NCBI GenBank assembly: GCA_902764235.1
Contig: CACWVH010000019.1
Coordinates: forward strand, 1 to 44,299
Direction: 5' to 3'
From: an uncultured Ruminococcus sp.
Lineage (GTDB): Bacteria; Bacillota; Clostridia; Oscillospirales; Acutalibacteraceae
DNA length: 44,299 nt
This document shows, piece by piece, positions 25,046 to 34,248 of this stretch; position 1 is the first letter of the stretch; each line of letters starts with the position of its first letter. A program made the position numbers and the translations under genes. The notes below the pieces were generated by a model, which saw only the letters and a program-made list of their open reading frames with translations, ran no database searches and was not told the origin of the DNA.

Positions 25046-25076
25046 GTTTAAAGTAAGAAAGGAACGGGTGATATTA

Positions 25077-26150
25077 ATGAAAACGAGAAATGTACTTGAT
25101 CTGACAGACCTGACTCACGACGAGCTTATGGCTGTTATCCGCCTTGCTGATGATATCCGAAAAAAGCCTGCTGACTATGCAGAGGTTTGCAGGGGAAGGA
25201 TCCTTGCTACCCTTTTCTATGAGCCGTCAACAAGGACGCAGATGTCCTTTCAGACTGCAATGCTGCGGCTCGGAGGTACGATAATCGGCTTTGCTAATCC
25301 GCAGAATTCAAGCGTCGCCAAGGGTGAAAGCCTGAAGGACACAATAACTGTTGTCGGAGGATATACAGATATAATAGCGATCCGTCATCCGCTTGAGGGT
25401 ACTGCGGCAGCAGCTGCGATGTATTCTCCGGTTCCGGTGGTCAATGCAGGAGACGGCGGACATCTTCATCCTACGCAGACACTTACAGATGTAGTAACAC
25501 TTCATAATGAAATGGGAAGACTCGACAACCTGACAATAGGACTTTGCGGAGATCTGAAAAACGGCAGGACAGTACATTCTCTGATAAAAACCATGTCCAC
25601 CTTCAAGGGCAACAGATTTATACTTATCTCAACCCCGGAGCTTACAATACCGCAGTACATCAAGGATATAATCAACGCTTCCGAATGTACATACAAGGAG
25701 ATCCCGAGTCTTGCAGATGCAATGCCGCAGCTTGATGTACTGTATATGACCAGAATTCAGAGAGAACGTTTTTCAAGCATTGAGGAATACAACAGGCAGC
25801 ACGGAGTTTTCATCCTTGACAAGGAAAAGCTAAGAACAGCGAAAAAGAATATGAAGATACTTCATCCCCTTCCAAGGGTAGATGAAATAGATGTGGAAGT
25901 CGATTATGACGACAGGGCAAAATATTTTGAGCAGACTGTTTACGGAATGTACGGCAGAATGGCTCTTATAATGAAGCTTCTGGAAAAGGGTGACAAAAAA
26001 TATCCTGCAAGAATAATGCCCTCTCATCCCTTCGGCTGCAAGAACCCTAAATGTATCACAAGCACAGAAAAATATCTTCCCGGAATATTCAGAGAAGCAG
26101 GCGGCGATATGCTGATCTGCAAGTATTGTGACGGAAGAAGGCTTATCTGA
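25077..26150 (+). CDS. pyrB: Aspartate carbamoyltransferase catalytic chain with C-terminal PyrI-like zinc knuckle
   Basis: This 357-aa enzyme catalyses the committed step of pyrimidine synthesis, carbamoyl phosphate plus aspartate to N-carbamoyl-aspartate. The catalytic chain is complete: FYEPSTRTQMSF (STRT 51-54), SSVAKGES (Lys82), HPTQTLTD (His131), LKNGRTVHSL (Arg164), RIQRERF (226-232) and HPLPR (263-267). After residue about 305 comes an extra 50-residue tail with Cys321-x4-Cys326 and Cys348-x2-Cys351, ending CKYCDGRRLI. This matches the zinc-binding domain that PyrI uses to hold catalytic chains together in E. coli. The nucleotide-binding allosteric domain of PyrI is missing. ATG 25077 fits the family N-terminus and has a GAAAGGA site; the longer frame to 24996 is rejected. 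Usual PyrB length is about 310. The gene is monocistronic. Confidence 0.93.
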   Translation: MKTRNVLDLTDLTHDELMAVIRLADDIRKKPADYAEVCRGRILATLFYEPSTRTQMSFQTAMLRLGGTIIGFANPQNSSVAKGESLKDTITVVGGYTDIIAIRHPLEGTAAAAAMYSPVPVVNAGDGGHLHPTQTLTDVVTLHNEMGRLDNLTIGLCGDLKNGRTVHSLIKTMSTFKGNRFILISTPELTIPQYIKDIINASECTYKEIPSLADAMPQLDVLYMTRIQRERFSSIEEYNRQHGVFILDKEKLRTAKKNMKILHPLPRVDEIDVEVDYDDRAKYFEQTVYGMYGRMALIMKLLEKGDKKYPARIMPSHPFGCKNPKCITSTEKYLPGIFREAGGDMLICKYCDGRRLI

Positions 26151-26199
26151 CAGAGACAGTCAAACCGTAAGCTTTTGGTATACAGCTCGGAAAAAAATG

Positions 26200-26236
26200 A
26201 AAGAACTCCCTTCACATTATAAAAGGGAGTTCTTTT
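26200..26236 (+). terminator. pyrB terminator
   Basis: A perfect 13-bp stem AAAGAACTCCCTT / AAGGGAGTTCTTT (26200-26212, 26223-26235) with a 10-base loop runs into TTTTT, about 50 bases after the stop codon. Confidence 0.9.
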
Positions 26237-26279
26237 TCTGTTTATACTAATTTTCGATAAGAAGCTTTAATCAGATTTG

Positions 26280-26417
26280 AGCGGAAAATTTCGCAGAACG
26301 AGGCGACGGAGTGCCTCCGCTGTCAATTTAGTTTTGGTAATGTATTCCGAGGATTGACAACGAAGTTATGCGGATTTTAACGCCAAAGATATTAAAGTAT
26401 TCTATCGAATATTAGTA
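26280..26417. repeat. Intergenic repeat with CGGAGTGCCTCCG hairpin
   Basis: CGGAGTGCCTCCGCTGTCAA (from 26306) repeats the sequence beside the yebC promoter. The rest of the stretch, including GGATTGACAACGAAGTTATG, holds no gene I can support. It separates pyrB from the convergent small gene. Confidence 0.5.
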
Positions 26418-26639
26418 TTAGTTATTCTTTTCATCCTGTTTGCTGTTGACGAAATTTGCTGCCTGATCGACAACTGTATTTACCGTATCGGAAACAACCT
26501 TTTTGTCAACCTTATCGCCTGTTAATTTTACAGCCGCATCAGAAGCTGCTGATTTTACCTGATTTTTCACATTATCGTCCTTTGCAGCCCCGGAAAAAGC
26601 ACCCCCTACAGCATTTTTAACATCGTCCATTAATCCCAT
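26418..26639 (-). CDS. Small helical protein, unknown function
   Basis: This 73-aa protein (MGLMDDVKNAVGGAFSGAAK at the start) is rich in Ala, Lys, Asp and Val and is predicted to be two or three amphipathic helices without membrane segments or signal peptide. It vaguely resembles the Rv0909/MT0933-type small antitoxin-like proteins, but that is weak. Support for a real gene is good: AAAGGAG lies 8 bases before ATG and a near-consensus promoter lies 40 bases further upstream. No toxin partner is adjacent. A role in stress or as a structural small protein is a guess. Confidence 0.75.
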   Translation of the reverse strand: MGLMDDVKNAVGGAFSGAAKDDNVKNQVKSAASDAAVKLTGDKVDKKVVSDTVNTVVDQAANFVNSKQDEKNN

Positions 26640-26678
26640 TTGAAAAGACTCCTTTCATATTGTATATTTTATATGATT

Positions 26679-26706
26679 ATTATACATTTTTTGTACGTTA
26701 TGTCAA
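26679..26706 (-). promoter_or_regulatory. Promoter of the 73-aa protein gene
   Basis: On the minus strand a perfect TTGACA (26701-26706) is separated by 16 bp from a perfect TATAAT (26679-26684), 40 bases before the start codon. Confidence 0.8.
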
Positions 26707-26720
26707 TTAAGCGAAATGTT

Positions 26721-26835
26721 AGGGAAACACTGAATAAACATTGTTTTGAGTTTAAATGGCAGACAAAGATGGCTCTACGTGGGGCTGCGCCCCACACCCC
26801 AAACACCGATTAATAAATTAATCAGTGATTCCTTA
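26721..26835. repeat. MITE-like element, copy 2
   Basis: The ends AGGGAAACACTGAATAAA and, inverted, AAGGAATCACTGATTAAT match those of 10848-11021. The internal hairpin GTGGGGC-TGC-GCCCCAC (26779-26795) is followed by ACCCCAAACACCGATTAAT, also shared. This copy is about 60 bp shorter inside. No coding capacity. Confidence 0.8.
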
Positions 26836-26927
26836 GATTTCACATCGTTACGCTCTATGCTCAGAACTGATTTTTGCCCATGTTTTGCTTATTTCTGAGA
26901 AGATCATGCTGACAAAGACTGCCTGTC

Positions 26928-26960
26928 AAAAAATGCCCACCGGTTCTGAACGGTGGGCAT
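26928..26960 (-). terminator. ftsZ terminator
   Basis: On the minus strand a perfect 10-bp stem ATGCCCACCG / CGGTGGGCAT (26951-26960, 26933-26942) with an 8-base loop is followed by a T6 run, beginning six bases after the ftsZ stop codon. Confidence 0.9.
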
Positions 26961-26965
26961 AAATA

Positions 26966-28243
26966 TTATTTACTATTGAAAAGTGAGATTATATCCATAT
27001 ATGAATCGTCTGAATCACCGCTTGATGAAGGCTGCGGCTTTGGCTCAGGTCTGCTTGTCTGCTGCGGTACTGTTGTATTCGCATTCGGGAAAACAGGTGC
27101 TTCCTCCTGACGGGGCTGCGGTGCAGGTGTCGGAGCAAACGGATTATAGCTCGGCTGCGGCTTTGGCTGCGGCTGAGGTCTTGATACACCGCCGAAACGG
27201 TTAGGCTCCTGTCTTACCGGTGCGCCGTACTGGAAAGGTGACGGCGCCTTCTTCTCATCCTTCTTTGCAGCAGGTGAATAACTGTCTGTTGTCGGGAAGC
27301 CGGTAGCGATAACGATAACGCTGATAGCATCCTCCATCTCCTCATCAAGAGCTGCACCCCAGATGATGATTGCATTTTCATCTGCCTGCTCTGAGATCAT
27401 TGTTGATGCCTCCTGGATCTCGTCAAGTCCGATATCCGGAGAAGCCTTGATATTTACGATAAGTCCCTTTGCACCCTGAATAGATGTGCCGAGAAGCGGA
27501 CTTGAAATAGCATTCTGAGCCGCAATCTTTGCCTTGTCCTTGCCGGAAGCAACGCCTACACCCATGAGTGCATAGCCTGCATCCTTCATTACAGATGTAA
27601 CATCTGCAAAGTCAAGGTTAACAAGACCGGGAATTACGATAAGATCAGTAATGCTCTGTACGCCCTGACGGAGAACATCGTCAGCTGCAAAGAAAGCATT
27701 CTGAAGAGTGATCTTTTCCTCACTGATATGCTTGAGTCTTTCATTCGGGATAACTATAAGAGAATCAACGTGCTGCTTGAGGTTTGAAATACCGTTTTCA
27801 GCCTGCTCCATTCTTCTCTTGCCCTCAAAAAGGAAGGGTGTCGTAACAATGCCGACAGTAAGAATACCCATTTCCTTTGCGACCTCGGCAACTATCGGAG
27901 CTGCGCCTGTACCGGTGCCGCCGCCCATACCGGCAGTAATGAATACCATATCTGTATCCTTGAGGACCTCAGCGATCTGCTCCCTGCTTTCCTCTGCTGC
28001 CTTCTGACCTACCTCTGGCTTTGAGCCTGCGCCCTTACCGTGAGTGATCTTTTCGCCGATCTGCATTTTAAGCGTAGCCTTAGAGCGGTTAAGTGCCTGC
28101 TGATCTGTGTTGATAGAAATAAACTCAACACCTGTTACATAATCAATCATGCGATCAATAGCGTTTCCGCCGCCTCCGCCGACTCCTACTACTTTAATGT
28201 GTACAACACTGTCAATTTCATTATTTTCAAATTCGTAAGGCAT
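26966..28243 (-). CDS. ftsZ: Cell division GTPase FtsZ
   Basis: This 425-aa tubulin homologue polymerises into the Z-ring at mid-cell. It shows [16 protein letters not shown], the GTP-binding loop GGGTGTG (107-113) and the catalytic T7-loop region [16 protein letters not shown] Pro/Gln-rich linker (about 325-410) joins the globular domain to the C-terminal peptide [12 protein letters not shown], which docks to membrane anchors. GGGAG lies before ATG. The gene is last in the dcw cluster, but a promoter at 28321-28349 and its own terminator suggest separate transcription. No ftsA is found beside it. The linker carries repeats of Pro-Gln-Pro type, common in clostridial FtsZ. Confidence 0.97.
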   Translation of the reverse strand: MPYEFENNEIDSVVHIKVVGVGGGGGNAIDRMIDYVTGVEFISINTDQQALNRSKATLKMQIGEKITHGKGAGSKPEVGQKAAEESREQIAEVLKDTDMVFITAGMGGGTGTGAAPIVAEVAKEMGILTVGIVTTPFLFEGKRRMEQAENGISNLKQHVDSLIVIPNERLKHISEEKITLQNAFFAADDVLRQGVQSITDLIVIPGLVNLDFADVTSVMKDAGYALMGVGVASGKDKAKIAAQNAISSPLLGTSIQGAKGLIVNIKASPDIGLDEIQEASTMISEQADENAIIIWGAALDEEMEDAISVIVIATGFPTTDSYSPAAKKDEKKAPSPFQYGAPVRQEPNRFGGVSRPQPQPKPQPSYNPFAPTPAPQPRQEEAPVFPNANTTVPQQTSRPEPKPQPSSSGDSDDSYMDIISLFNSK

Positions 28244-28320
28244 TATTTATACTCCCTTCAAATAAACATCTTGCCGTCTTAATGGCAGATAATTTTGACA
28301 AATAAAATACAACTAATAAT

Positions 28321-28349
28321 AATTTACCACTTTTCAGGGATAATTTCAA
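28321..28349 (-). promoter_or_regulatory. Candidate ftsZ promoter
   Basis: On the minus strand TTGAAA (28344-28349) is separated by 17 bp from TAAATT (28321-28326), about 78 bases before the ftsZ start. Confidence 0.5.
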
Positions 28350-28439
28350 TACATTAGTCAAAATTTTCGTTTTATTTATGATTCTTAAACTTACTGCACA
28401 AATTCAAACATCTGTTTTTGTTGAATTTCACAAGTATAA

Positions 28440-28990
28440 TTATTCATCACCGTAATACGTATCATCATTATTCTGATCGTATAAATCGGTATCATCTGTA
28501 TAATCAGCTGTCAGATCATCGGCGGTATAGTCATCTGCGGCATAGTCATCCACGGCTGTATCGTCTGATCCGGAATCTGAATATATATCCTCTCCGGAAT
28601 AGATATCATCTGTTGTGTAGCCGTCCCGTCTTCTGCTGAATCTGAATAGATATCCCCATCTGCTGTGCCGTCAGTATAATCTTCACCGTAGTCAAAGGTA
28701 CCGTCATCAGAATATATTCCGGTATCATAGTCTTCTCCGGTGTACAGATCATCTGTAATTTCTGTGCTTTCAGACAATCCGTCGTCTGTATTTTCATCAG
28801 GTACAGTATCTCCGGTTTCATCAGCGTTCTCCTGAGTTTCTTCTGATGATTCCCCGGCTTTTTTCTTTTCAGCCTCCAGCTGCTCCTTTTTCTTATTTTC
28901 TGCCTCTTCCTTCTTTTTCTTTTCCTCAGCGGCTTTACGTGCGATCTCCTCTGTATCGCCGGTTATCTTGAGATAAGTCGCTGGACGCAA
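28440..28990 (-). pseudogene. Acidic FtsQ C-terminal tail, displaced by two frameshifts
   Basis: Downstream of the in-frame ftsQ stop (28935), coding-like sequence continues. From about 28995 to 28635 a second frame reads RPATYLKITGDTEEIARK, a plausible end for the FtsQ beta domain, then a Lys/Glu-rich helix and an acidic Asp/Tyr/Thr/Gly tail. Near 28630 the acidic pattern passes to a third stretch, YTTDDIYSGEDIYSDSGSDD and beyond, which ends at a TAA at 28440-28442. That last stretch is in the same frame as ftsQ. One extra base near 28995 and one missing base in the GGG run near 28630 would restore a single protein of about 570 residues. This is either two sequence errors or true decay. Confidence 0.7.
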
Positions 28991-30152
28991 GAGAAACATC
29001 AAGGGTTCCGAGCATATTATCTTTAACACTCGTTTCAAGAATATGAGCAGCTGTTTTCAGCTTATAATCCACATTTTCAAAATTACCGATCAGTATCTTG
29101 AATCCATTCTTCTTGAACAAAGAGATATTTGAGGTATTTGAAATATCGACAGTAATTATCAGATCCTTCAGACCGTTTGTTCCGATCGCCTCTATTACCC
29201 TGTCAAGGTATTTTTTCAGATTACTGTCCTTGTATTTTATTGTTGAGGACAGCTTAACATCCTCAAGCTTTGCTCCTAAAATCGCCGGAACATCATAAAG
29301 CTTCTTATCGTCTATTTCAATGATCTTTCCGCTTTTTCCCAGCACTATATATTTTCCGTCACTTTCAATAATCGAAGTCGGCTTTGCCTCAGTGACATTT
29401 ATATTTATATGGTTAAAAAGCTGTTTTTCGATCGTAACATTCTCTATATAAGGAAACTTATCCTTTATCCTTTCGCTGCCCTGTGCTGTATTGCAAAGAA
29501 GAAGATTATCTCCGAGTCTGATCTCAGAGGCTGCGATAATATCATCTGACTTATACCTTGTCTTTCCCTGAACGGTGATATCGTCAATTTTGAAGAAAAC
29601 CGTAAAAGAAAGGGCTGTACATATTCCCAGAAGAACAACTATTGTCACAAAACCAAGAAGAATCTTCTTCAGCTTTCTTATATACGGGCTGTCTGGCTTT
29701 TTAGGCGGATCAAGGGGCTTAGGGGCATCATAATCCTGATCGTCGCCACGATCCTTGATGAGAACCTCCTCAGCTGCATCGTCTGCCTCCTGCTGTTTCA
29801 TAGGACGCTTTTTTGCCGGTGCTTTTTTTATGAGTCTGCCGCCTGTTGTTTCCTCCGGCGGTCTGTTCTTATCTGCTTTTCTCGGAGGACGATATTTTGT
29901 TTTTCCGGAATCAGAATTATTTTTCTGACTCTTTTCCCTGACCGGTGCTTCCGGGGGACGCTTATTTTTCGGAGAAACAGGTCTGCCATTCTGTCTTGAT
30001 TGTGTCGGATGAGCAGGAGTTGCCTTGCTCCTTCCACTTTGCACCGGTTTATCAGACGGTCTTTTGCCGCTTTGCCGGGTTCTTTTCGTCGCTTCGTTTT
30101 TATCGACGGAGCGTTTCACTTTCCTGTCTTCGCCGGAAGGCTTTTTTTCCAT
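28935..30152 (-). CDS. ftsQ: Cell division protein FtsQ/DivIB
   Basis: This 405-aa protein as read has a long basic, Pro/Lys/Arg-rich cytoplasmic region (1-150), one membrane helix (about 160-185, ending LSFTVFF) and an extracellular POTRA domain (FKIDDITVQGKTRYKSDDI). A beta domain follows with ITVDISNTSNISL and a late LGTLDVS. FtsQ/DivIB bridges early and late divisome proteins and regulates septal wall synthesis. GGAAGGG precedes ATG, and murG lies 33 bases upstream. The frame ends abnormally (SSDLSQDNRRYRGDRT) right after GTLDVS; an alternative frame continues smoothly, so a 1-base frameshift at about 28995 probably cuts off the natural tail. Confidence 0.9.
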   Translation of the reverse strand: MEKKPSGEDRKVKRSVDKNEATKRTRQSGKRPSDKPVQSGRSKATPAHPTQSRQNGRPVSPKNKRPPEAPVREKSQKNNSDSGKTKYRPPRKADKNRPPEETTGGRLIKKAPAKKRPMKQQEADDAAEEVLIKDRGDDQDYDAPKPLDPPKKPDSPYIRKLKKILLGFVTIVVLLGICTALSFTVFFKIDDITVQGKTRYKSDDIIAASEIRLGDNLLLCNTAQGSERIKDKFPYIENVTIEKQLFNHININVTEAKPTSIIESDGKYIVLGKSGKIIEIDDKKLYDVPAILGAKLEDVKLSSTIKYKDSNLKKYLDRVIEAIGTNGLKDLIITVDISNTSNISLFKKNGFKILIGNFENVDYKLKTAAHILETSVKDNMLGTLDVSLASSDLSQDNRRYRGDRT

Positions 30153-30185
30153 TTTATCATCCCTTCCGTAAAATTTTTATTTTCC

Positions 30186-31310
30186 TTACTTTCGTTCGGC
30201 AAGGACATCCTGAATTACGGAGTAAATTCTTTTTGCTGCATCATTCACAGCCATTTTCTTTGCATTTTCCGAATAGACCCGGAGTCTTTCGGGATCGCTT
30301 GCCAGCTTGTCTATTTCCTCGGTAAGCTTTTCAGCTGTAAGATCCTTTTCCTCTATCATTACAGCAGCATTTTTCTCAACAAGTGCCATTGCATTATGAT
30401 ACTGATGGTTTTCAGCAACATTCGGCGAAGGGATAAGCACAGAGGGCTTGCCCTTGACCTGTATCTCACTGAGTGTTATTGCGCCAGCTCTTGCCACTAC
30501 CACATCGGCAGCCGCCAGGCATACAGGCATATTGTTGATATATTCTCTGATATCCAGGTTATCTGCCTTGTCGATATCGGCACCCTTTTCCCTGAGAAGC
30601 TCAGGAAACCATTTTCCATACTGACCATAGGCATGGATATGCTGATATTTTCCGTCAGAAGCACTTCTTGCAATTATATCTGCAAGCGATCTGTTTATGA
30701 TATCTGCTCCGAGACTGCCGCCGAAGGACAGTATTACCGGTCTTTCGTCAAGTCCCAGCTCTTTTCTTGCAGCTTCCTTTTCAACCGTCAGAATTTCACC
30801 TCTGACTGGGTTGCCTGTTTCAACAAAGCGGCAGCCTGCCTTGAAATGCTTTTTTGCAGCCGGCATTGCAAGCATTACCCTGTCAGCTTTTTTAGCAAGC
30901 ATTTTATTGGTGATTCCCGGAAAGGCATTCTGCTCATGTATTACTGTCGGAATACCTAACTTTGCCGCTGCCCTGATAACCGGACCGCTGACATAACCGC
31001 CTGTTCCGACGCATATATCCGGCTTGAATTCCTTTATTATAGCCTTAGCATCGATCTCGGCTCCGATTGCTTTTTTTACAGTTACCACATTTTCTGCAAG
31101 TCCCTTGGGAGTAAGCTTTCTTCTGAAGCCCTGAACTATCACTCCCTTGAATTCGTAGCCTGCCTGAGGAACAAGTCTCTCCTCCATGCCGCCCTTACAG
31201 CCGATATATAATATCTGTGCATCCGGCTGCTGCTGCTTTACGTAGCCTGCGATCGCCAGTGCAGGATTGATATGACCTGCCGTACCGCCGCCGGCAAAAA
31301 TTATTCTCAT
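30186..31310 (-). CDS. murG: UDP-GlcNAc:lipid I N-acetylglucosaminyltransferase MurG
   Basis: This 374-aa GT28 enzyme converts lipid I to lipid II at the inner membrane face, the last intracellular step of peptidoglycan precursor synthesis. It starts with the acceptor-site loop MRIIFAGGGTAGHINPALA and has VIHEQNAFPGITNKML, LSFGGSLGADIINRS and ARAGAITLSEI with VLIPSPNVAENHQYHNA for the UDP-sugar. The length is normal. GGAGAG precedes ATG. It sits between ftsW (195-bp gap) and ftsQ (33 bp), the usual dcw position. Confidence 0.97.
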   Translation of the reverse strand: MRIIFAGGGTAGHINPALAIAGYVKQQQPDAQILYIGCKGGMEERLVPQAGYEFKGVIVQGFRRKLTPKGLAENVVTVKKAIGAEIDAKAIIKEFKPDICVGTGGYVSGPVIRAAAKLGIPTVIHEQNAFPGITNKMLAKKADRVMLAMPAAKKHFKAGCRFVETGNPVRGEILTVEKEAARKELGLDERPVILSFGGSLGADIINRSLADIIARSASDGKYQHIHAYGQYGKWFPELLREKGADIDKADNLDIREYINNMPVCLAAADVVVARAGAITLSEIQVKGKPSVLIPSPNVAENHQYHNAMALVEKNAAVMIEEKDLTAEKLTEEIDKLASDPERLRVYSENAKKMAVNDAAKRIYSVIQDVLAERK

Positions 31311-31505
31311 ATCCTATCTCTCCATTCGTTAGTTTTTCCGGCAGTATGCCGGTGACTCAGCCCTCATCAGATCTTCAGAAAGGTCTGCACAAACCGGAAT
31401 TTCATTTCAATATTTCATATAATCAAACTAAAGATATCACTGTATCATAAAGCCTGATCCGTGCTATTCCTCAGGGCATCTGACCGCAACCTGCCGTTTT
31501 TTTGT

Positions 31506-32750
31506 CTAAACCTTTTCAAGATTAGAGGTTCTTGAAATCGACAGGACTATTCCCATCTGAGCCATTAGTATGATAAGCGAGGTTCCGCCGTAGCTGAAAA
31601 ACGGCAGACTGATACCTGTATTGGGCAGCCAGTCGGTAATTACAAGAATATTAAGTATCGCCTGTATTCCGATCTGGGCCGAAAGACCCGTTCCAAGCAT
31701 TGATCCGAAGGGATCCTTTGCTCTCATTGAAATAGTTATTCCCCTCCACACAAGGAGTATGAACAGGCAAAGAATAAGCACTGCACCCACGAGACCAAGC
31801 TCCTCACATACAACAGCGAAAACGAAGTCATTCTGAGCCTCAGGGATATACATGAATTTCTGTCTTGACTGACCAAGACCCAGACCCCAGACTCCGCCCG
31901 AGCCGATAGCATAAAGGGAATTTCTTGTCTGATAGGTATTATCCCACATTTCCTGAGTCGTATAATTAAGCGCCTGACCCCAGCCGTCAAGTCTCTGCAT
32001 TGCATAGCCCAGCTTATCTGTGACAACAAGCAGAAGTATTGCGCCTGCTATCAATACTCCGGCGATAACGAAATACCTTTTTCTTATTCCGCCGATGAAC
32101 ATCATTACGGCTGTAAGAAGAGTTACGATAACAACACCCGAATAATGTGGTTCAAGCACCAGAAGTGCTGCATATATTGCGTACATCAGTACACATGGGA
32201 GCACACCCATTTTAAATGTATGCATTTCCCGGAAATGCTTCGACGACCAGTCGGCTATTCCCAGTATCAATGCGAATTTTGCGATCTCTGACGCCTGAAA
32301 TCCGAAATCTCCCAGAGAGATCCATCGCTTCGGGTTTCCGGGCATGAACAAAACTATAATAAGAAGCAAAAGCGCAATAACATAAAACACCGGCGCAAGA
32401 AGATGCAGATGATGATAATCAAAATATGATATTCCTATCATTACAGCAATACCCACTGCTGCAAAGATAGCCTGCTTTTCAAGATAATAATAGCTTTTGT
32501 CCTCATATCTCAGCGCAGCCGGATAGCTCGCTGAATACATCATTATTACTCCGATTATTACAAGAACTATGACAAGAAAAAAGAATGTCATATCTATTCC
32601 AAGTCGGATGGAAAACAGCTTGAGTCTGCTTTTGACCGGTCTGGCGTTTTTTCCGCCGTCGATCTGAGAGACTCTGTTCTTTTCACTGCCCGGAGACCGT
32701 TCAGGTCTGTGCGGAGGCAGTTTTCTGGCAGGTGATGATCCGCCCGGCAT
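31506..32750 (-). CDS. ftsW: SEDS-family lipid II polymerase FtsW
   Basis: This 414-aa protein has ten predicted membrane helices and the SEDS motifs YSASYPAALRY, SDFGFQASEIAKFALI-like GDFGFQASEIAKF, NDFVFAVVCEELGL and PNTGISLPFFSYGGTS. FtsW polymerises lipid II into septal glycan together with its class B PBP. The basic, Pro-rich N-terminus is cytoplasmic. ATG 32750 is chosen, since AAGGAG lies eight bases before it; a GTG at 32759 overlaps that site. A promoter candidate lies upstream at 32925-32953, and murG follows. The expected murD between mraY and ftsW is absent. Confidence 0.95.
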   Translation of the reverse strand: MPGGSSPARKLPPHRPERSPGSEKNRVSQIDGGKNARPVKSRLKLFSIRLGIDMTFFFLVIVLVIIGVIMMYSASYPAALRYEDKSYYYLEKQAIFAAVGIAVMIGISYFDYHHLHLLAPVFYVIALLLLIIVLFMPGNPKRWISLGDFGFQASEIAKFALILGIADWSSKHFREMHTFKMGVLPCVLMYAIYAALLVLEPHYSGVVIVTLLTAVMMFIGGIRKRYFVIAGVLIAGAILLLVVTDKLGYAMQRLDGWGQALNYTTQEMWDNTYQTRNSLYAIGSGGVWGLGLGQSRQKFMYIPEAQNDFVFAVVCEELGLVGAVLILCLFILLVWRGITISMRAKDPFGSMLGTGLSAQIGIQAILNILVITDWLPNTGISLPFFSYGGTSLIILMAQMGIVLSISRTSNLEKV

Positions 32751-32924
32751 ATCTTTCACTCCTTTTCTTCCTCATAACAACAATGACCGGCTGTCTGCAT
32801 TGCCGGTCTGTCTGAAAATCCGTTGATAAGCTTTTCAAAAGGCTTCAGACATCATGTAAAATACCTGTTCCGCATCAGCGCATCACGCTGTGTTCCGTGC
32901 AGATATCCATTTGCAGTAATTATT

Positions 32925-32953
32925 ATAATAACATAATTATCCGCCCGTTGCAA
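32925..32953 (-). promoter_or_regulatory. Candidate ftsW-murG-ftsQ promoter
   Basis: On the minus strand TTGCAA (32948-32953) is separated by 17 bp from TATTAT (32925-32930). It lies in a 328-base gap after mraY that otherwise holds only a possible 21-codon frame (33000-33070) and no terminator. Confidence 0.5.
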
Positions 32954-33078
32954 TAGTGATTATGTCTTTATTCCAGTCCAAAACCGCATCAAAGCTTATT
33001 TTCGGCTCTTACTTATTAGATTTTCCGTCATTCTGCACACCGTTGTCTCCGAAAAACAGATCAATTTCCGGCATCTTT

Positions 33079-34107
33079 TCAGAACGACTTGCCATTTCCA
33101 AGCAGAAGGAACAATGAACCTGCTCCGCAGACTGCTTCTACTATACTGAATACTACTACTATTTTGACCTCTGACCAGCCGCACATTTCAAAGTGATGAT
33201 GTATCGGACTCATTTTGAAAAGTCTTTTTCCGTGAGTCAGCTTGAAATATGTCACCTGAAGGATAACAGAGAACATTTCAATTATATACACAAGGCACAC
33301 CGGGATAAGGAAAAGCTCCATATCAAGGCCGAACAGAAGTGCACAGAGATATCCGCCGAGATAAAGCGAGCCTGTATCTCCCATGAAGGTTTTTGCCGGG
33401 TTGAAGTTCCAGATCAGAAAACCGAGGCATCCGCCGGAGATCGCAGCCGACATGATCGAAAGACCTGTTCTTGCGGTATAGCCTGCCATCAGCATTACAA
33501 ATACACCTGCAAAGAAGGTGACTGAACCGTCAAGACCGTCTATGCCGTCTGTAAGGTTAACTGCATTTACGATTCCGACTATAAGTATTGCAGAAATCGG
33601 ATAATAAAGTATCCCGATATCCAGCATTCCGTGGAACGGGATATAGGTATCTGTTTTTTCACCGAACAGATACAGTGTAAAAAGGTAGGCTGCCGCCACC
33701 GCAAACTGAAGAACAAGCTTCTGCTTCGGTGTAAGACCGAGATTTCGTTTTTTTGCGACCTTTACATAATCGTCGATAAAGCCTATGGCGCCATAGGCTG
33801 CTGCCATGAAAAGCCCGGCATATATCTTCACACTCTGCAAGGGAGTTTCGGGTGCTATACCCCTTGAATCCGTGCCTGTAAGATGAAAAAGTATCACGCA
33901 GATAAGAGTCGCAGCAATACTTGCGGCAATGAACATGAAGCCGCCCATTGTGGGAGTTCCCTGCTTGCCCTTATGCCATTTTGGTCCTTCCTCGAGTATT
34001 GTCTGTCCGAAATGCTTTTTCTGAAGAAACGGTACAAGCCATATTCCGAGCAGCCCGGCAATTGCGAAGGATGTGACTGCCGATACTATCGTCCATATTC
34101 CTGACAT
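33079..34107 (-). CDS. mraY: Phospho-MurNAc-pentapeptide transferase MraY
   Basis: This 342-aa integral membrane enzyme transfers phospho-MurNAc-pentapeptide to undecaprenyl phosphate, forming lipid I. It has ten membrane helices and the motifs KQGTPTMGGFMFI, FIDDYVKVAKKRNLGLTPKQK with the catalytic Asp pair, NLTDGIDGLDGS, NPAKTFMGDTGSLYLGG and MSPIHHHFE. A GGTGG site precedes ATG. It follows the Mur-ligase-like gene by 162 bases. The length is normal. Confidence 0.97.
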   Translation of the reverse strand: MSGIWTIVSAVTSFAIAGLLGIWLVPFLQKKHFGQTILEEGPKWHKGKQGTPTMGGFMFIAASIAATLICVILFHLTGTDSRGIAPETPLQSVKIYAGLFMAAAYGAIGFIDDYVKVAKKRNLGLTPKQKLVLQFAVAAAYLFTLYLFGEKTDTYIPFHGMLDIGILYYPISAILIVGIVNAVNLTDGIDGLDGSVTFFAGVFVMLMAGYTARTGLSIMSAAISGGCLGFLIWNFNPAKTFMGDTGSLYLGGYLCALLFGLDMELFLIPVCLVYIIEMFSVILQVTYFKLTHGKRLFKMSPIHHHFEMCGWSEVKIVVVFSIVEAVCGAGSLFLLLGNGKSF

Positions 34108-34248
34108 TGGAGTTCCACCTTTCTGCAGATCTCTCTGCGATGACCTTTTTCTTTATCAGGCCACGGTTTTTTTGATTTCGTATTATTTTAAAGAAAGCAC
34201 TTACTTTTCCTGCGTTTCAGCAGGACAGGTGCGGAATTCAAAGCATGC

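Noticed and set aside
25046..25076. PyrR-type attenuator or pyrimidine riboswitch before pyrB
   Set aside because: The leader between promoter and start is only about 30 bases and has no terminator hairpin.
33000..33070. Short minus-strand frame MPEIDLFFGDNGVQNDGKSN after mraY
   Set aside because: Only 21 codons, no clear ribosome site and no known relative; noted but not supported as a gene.
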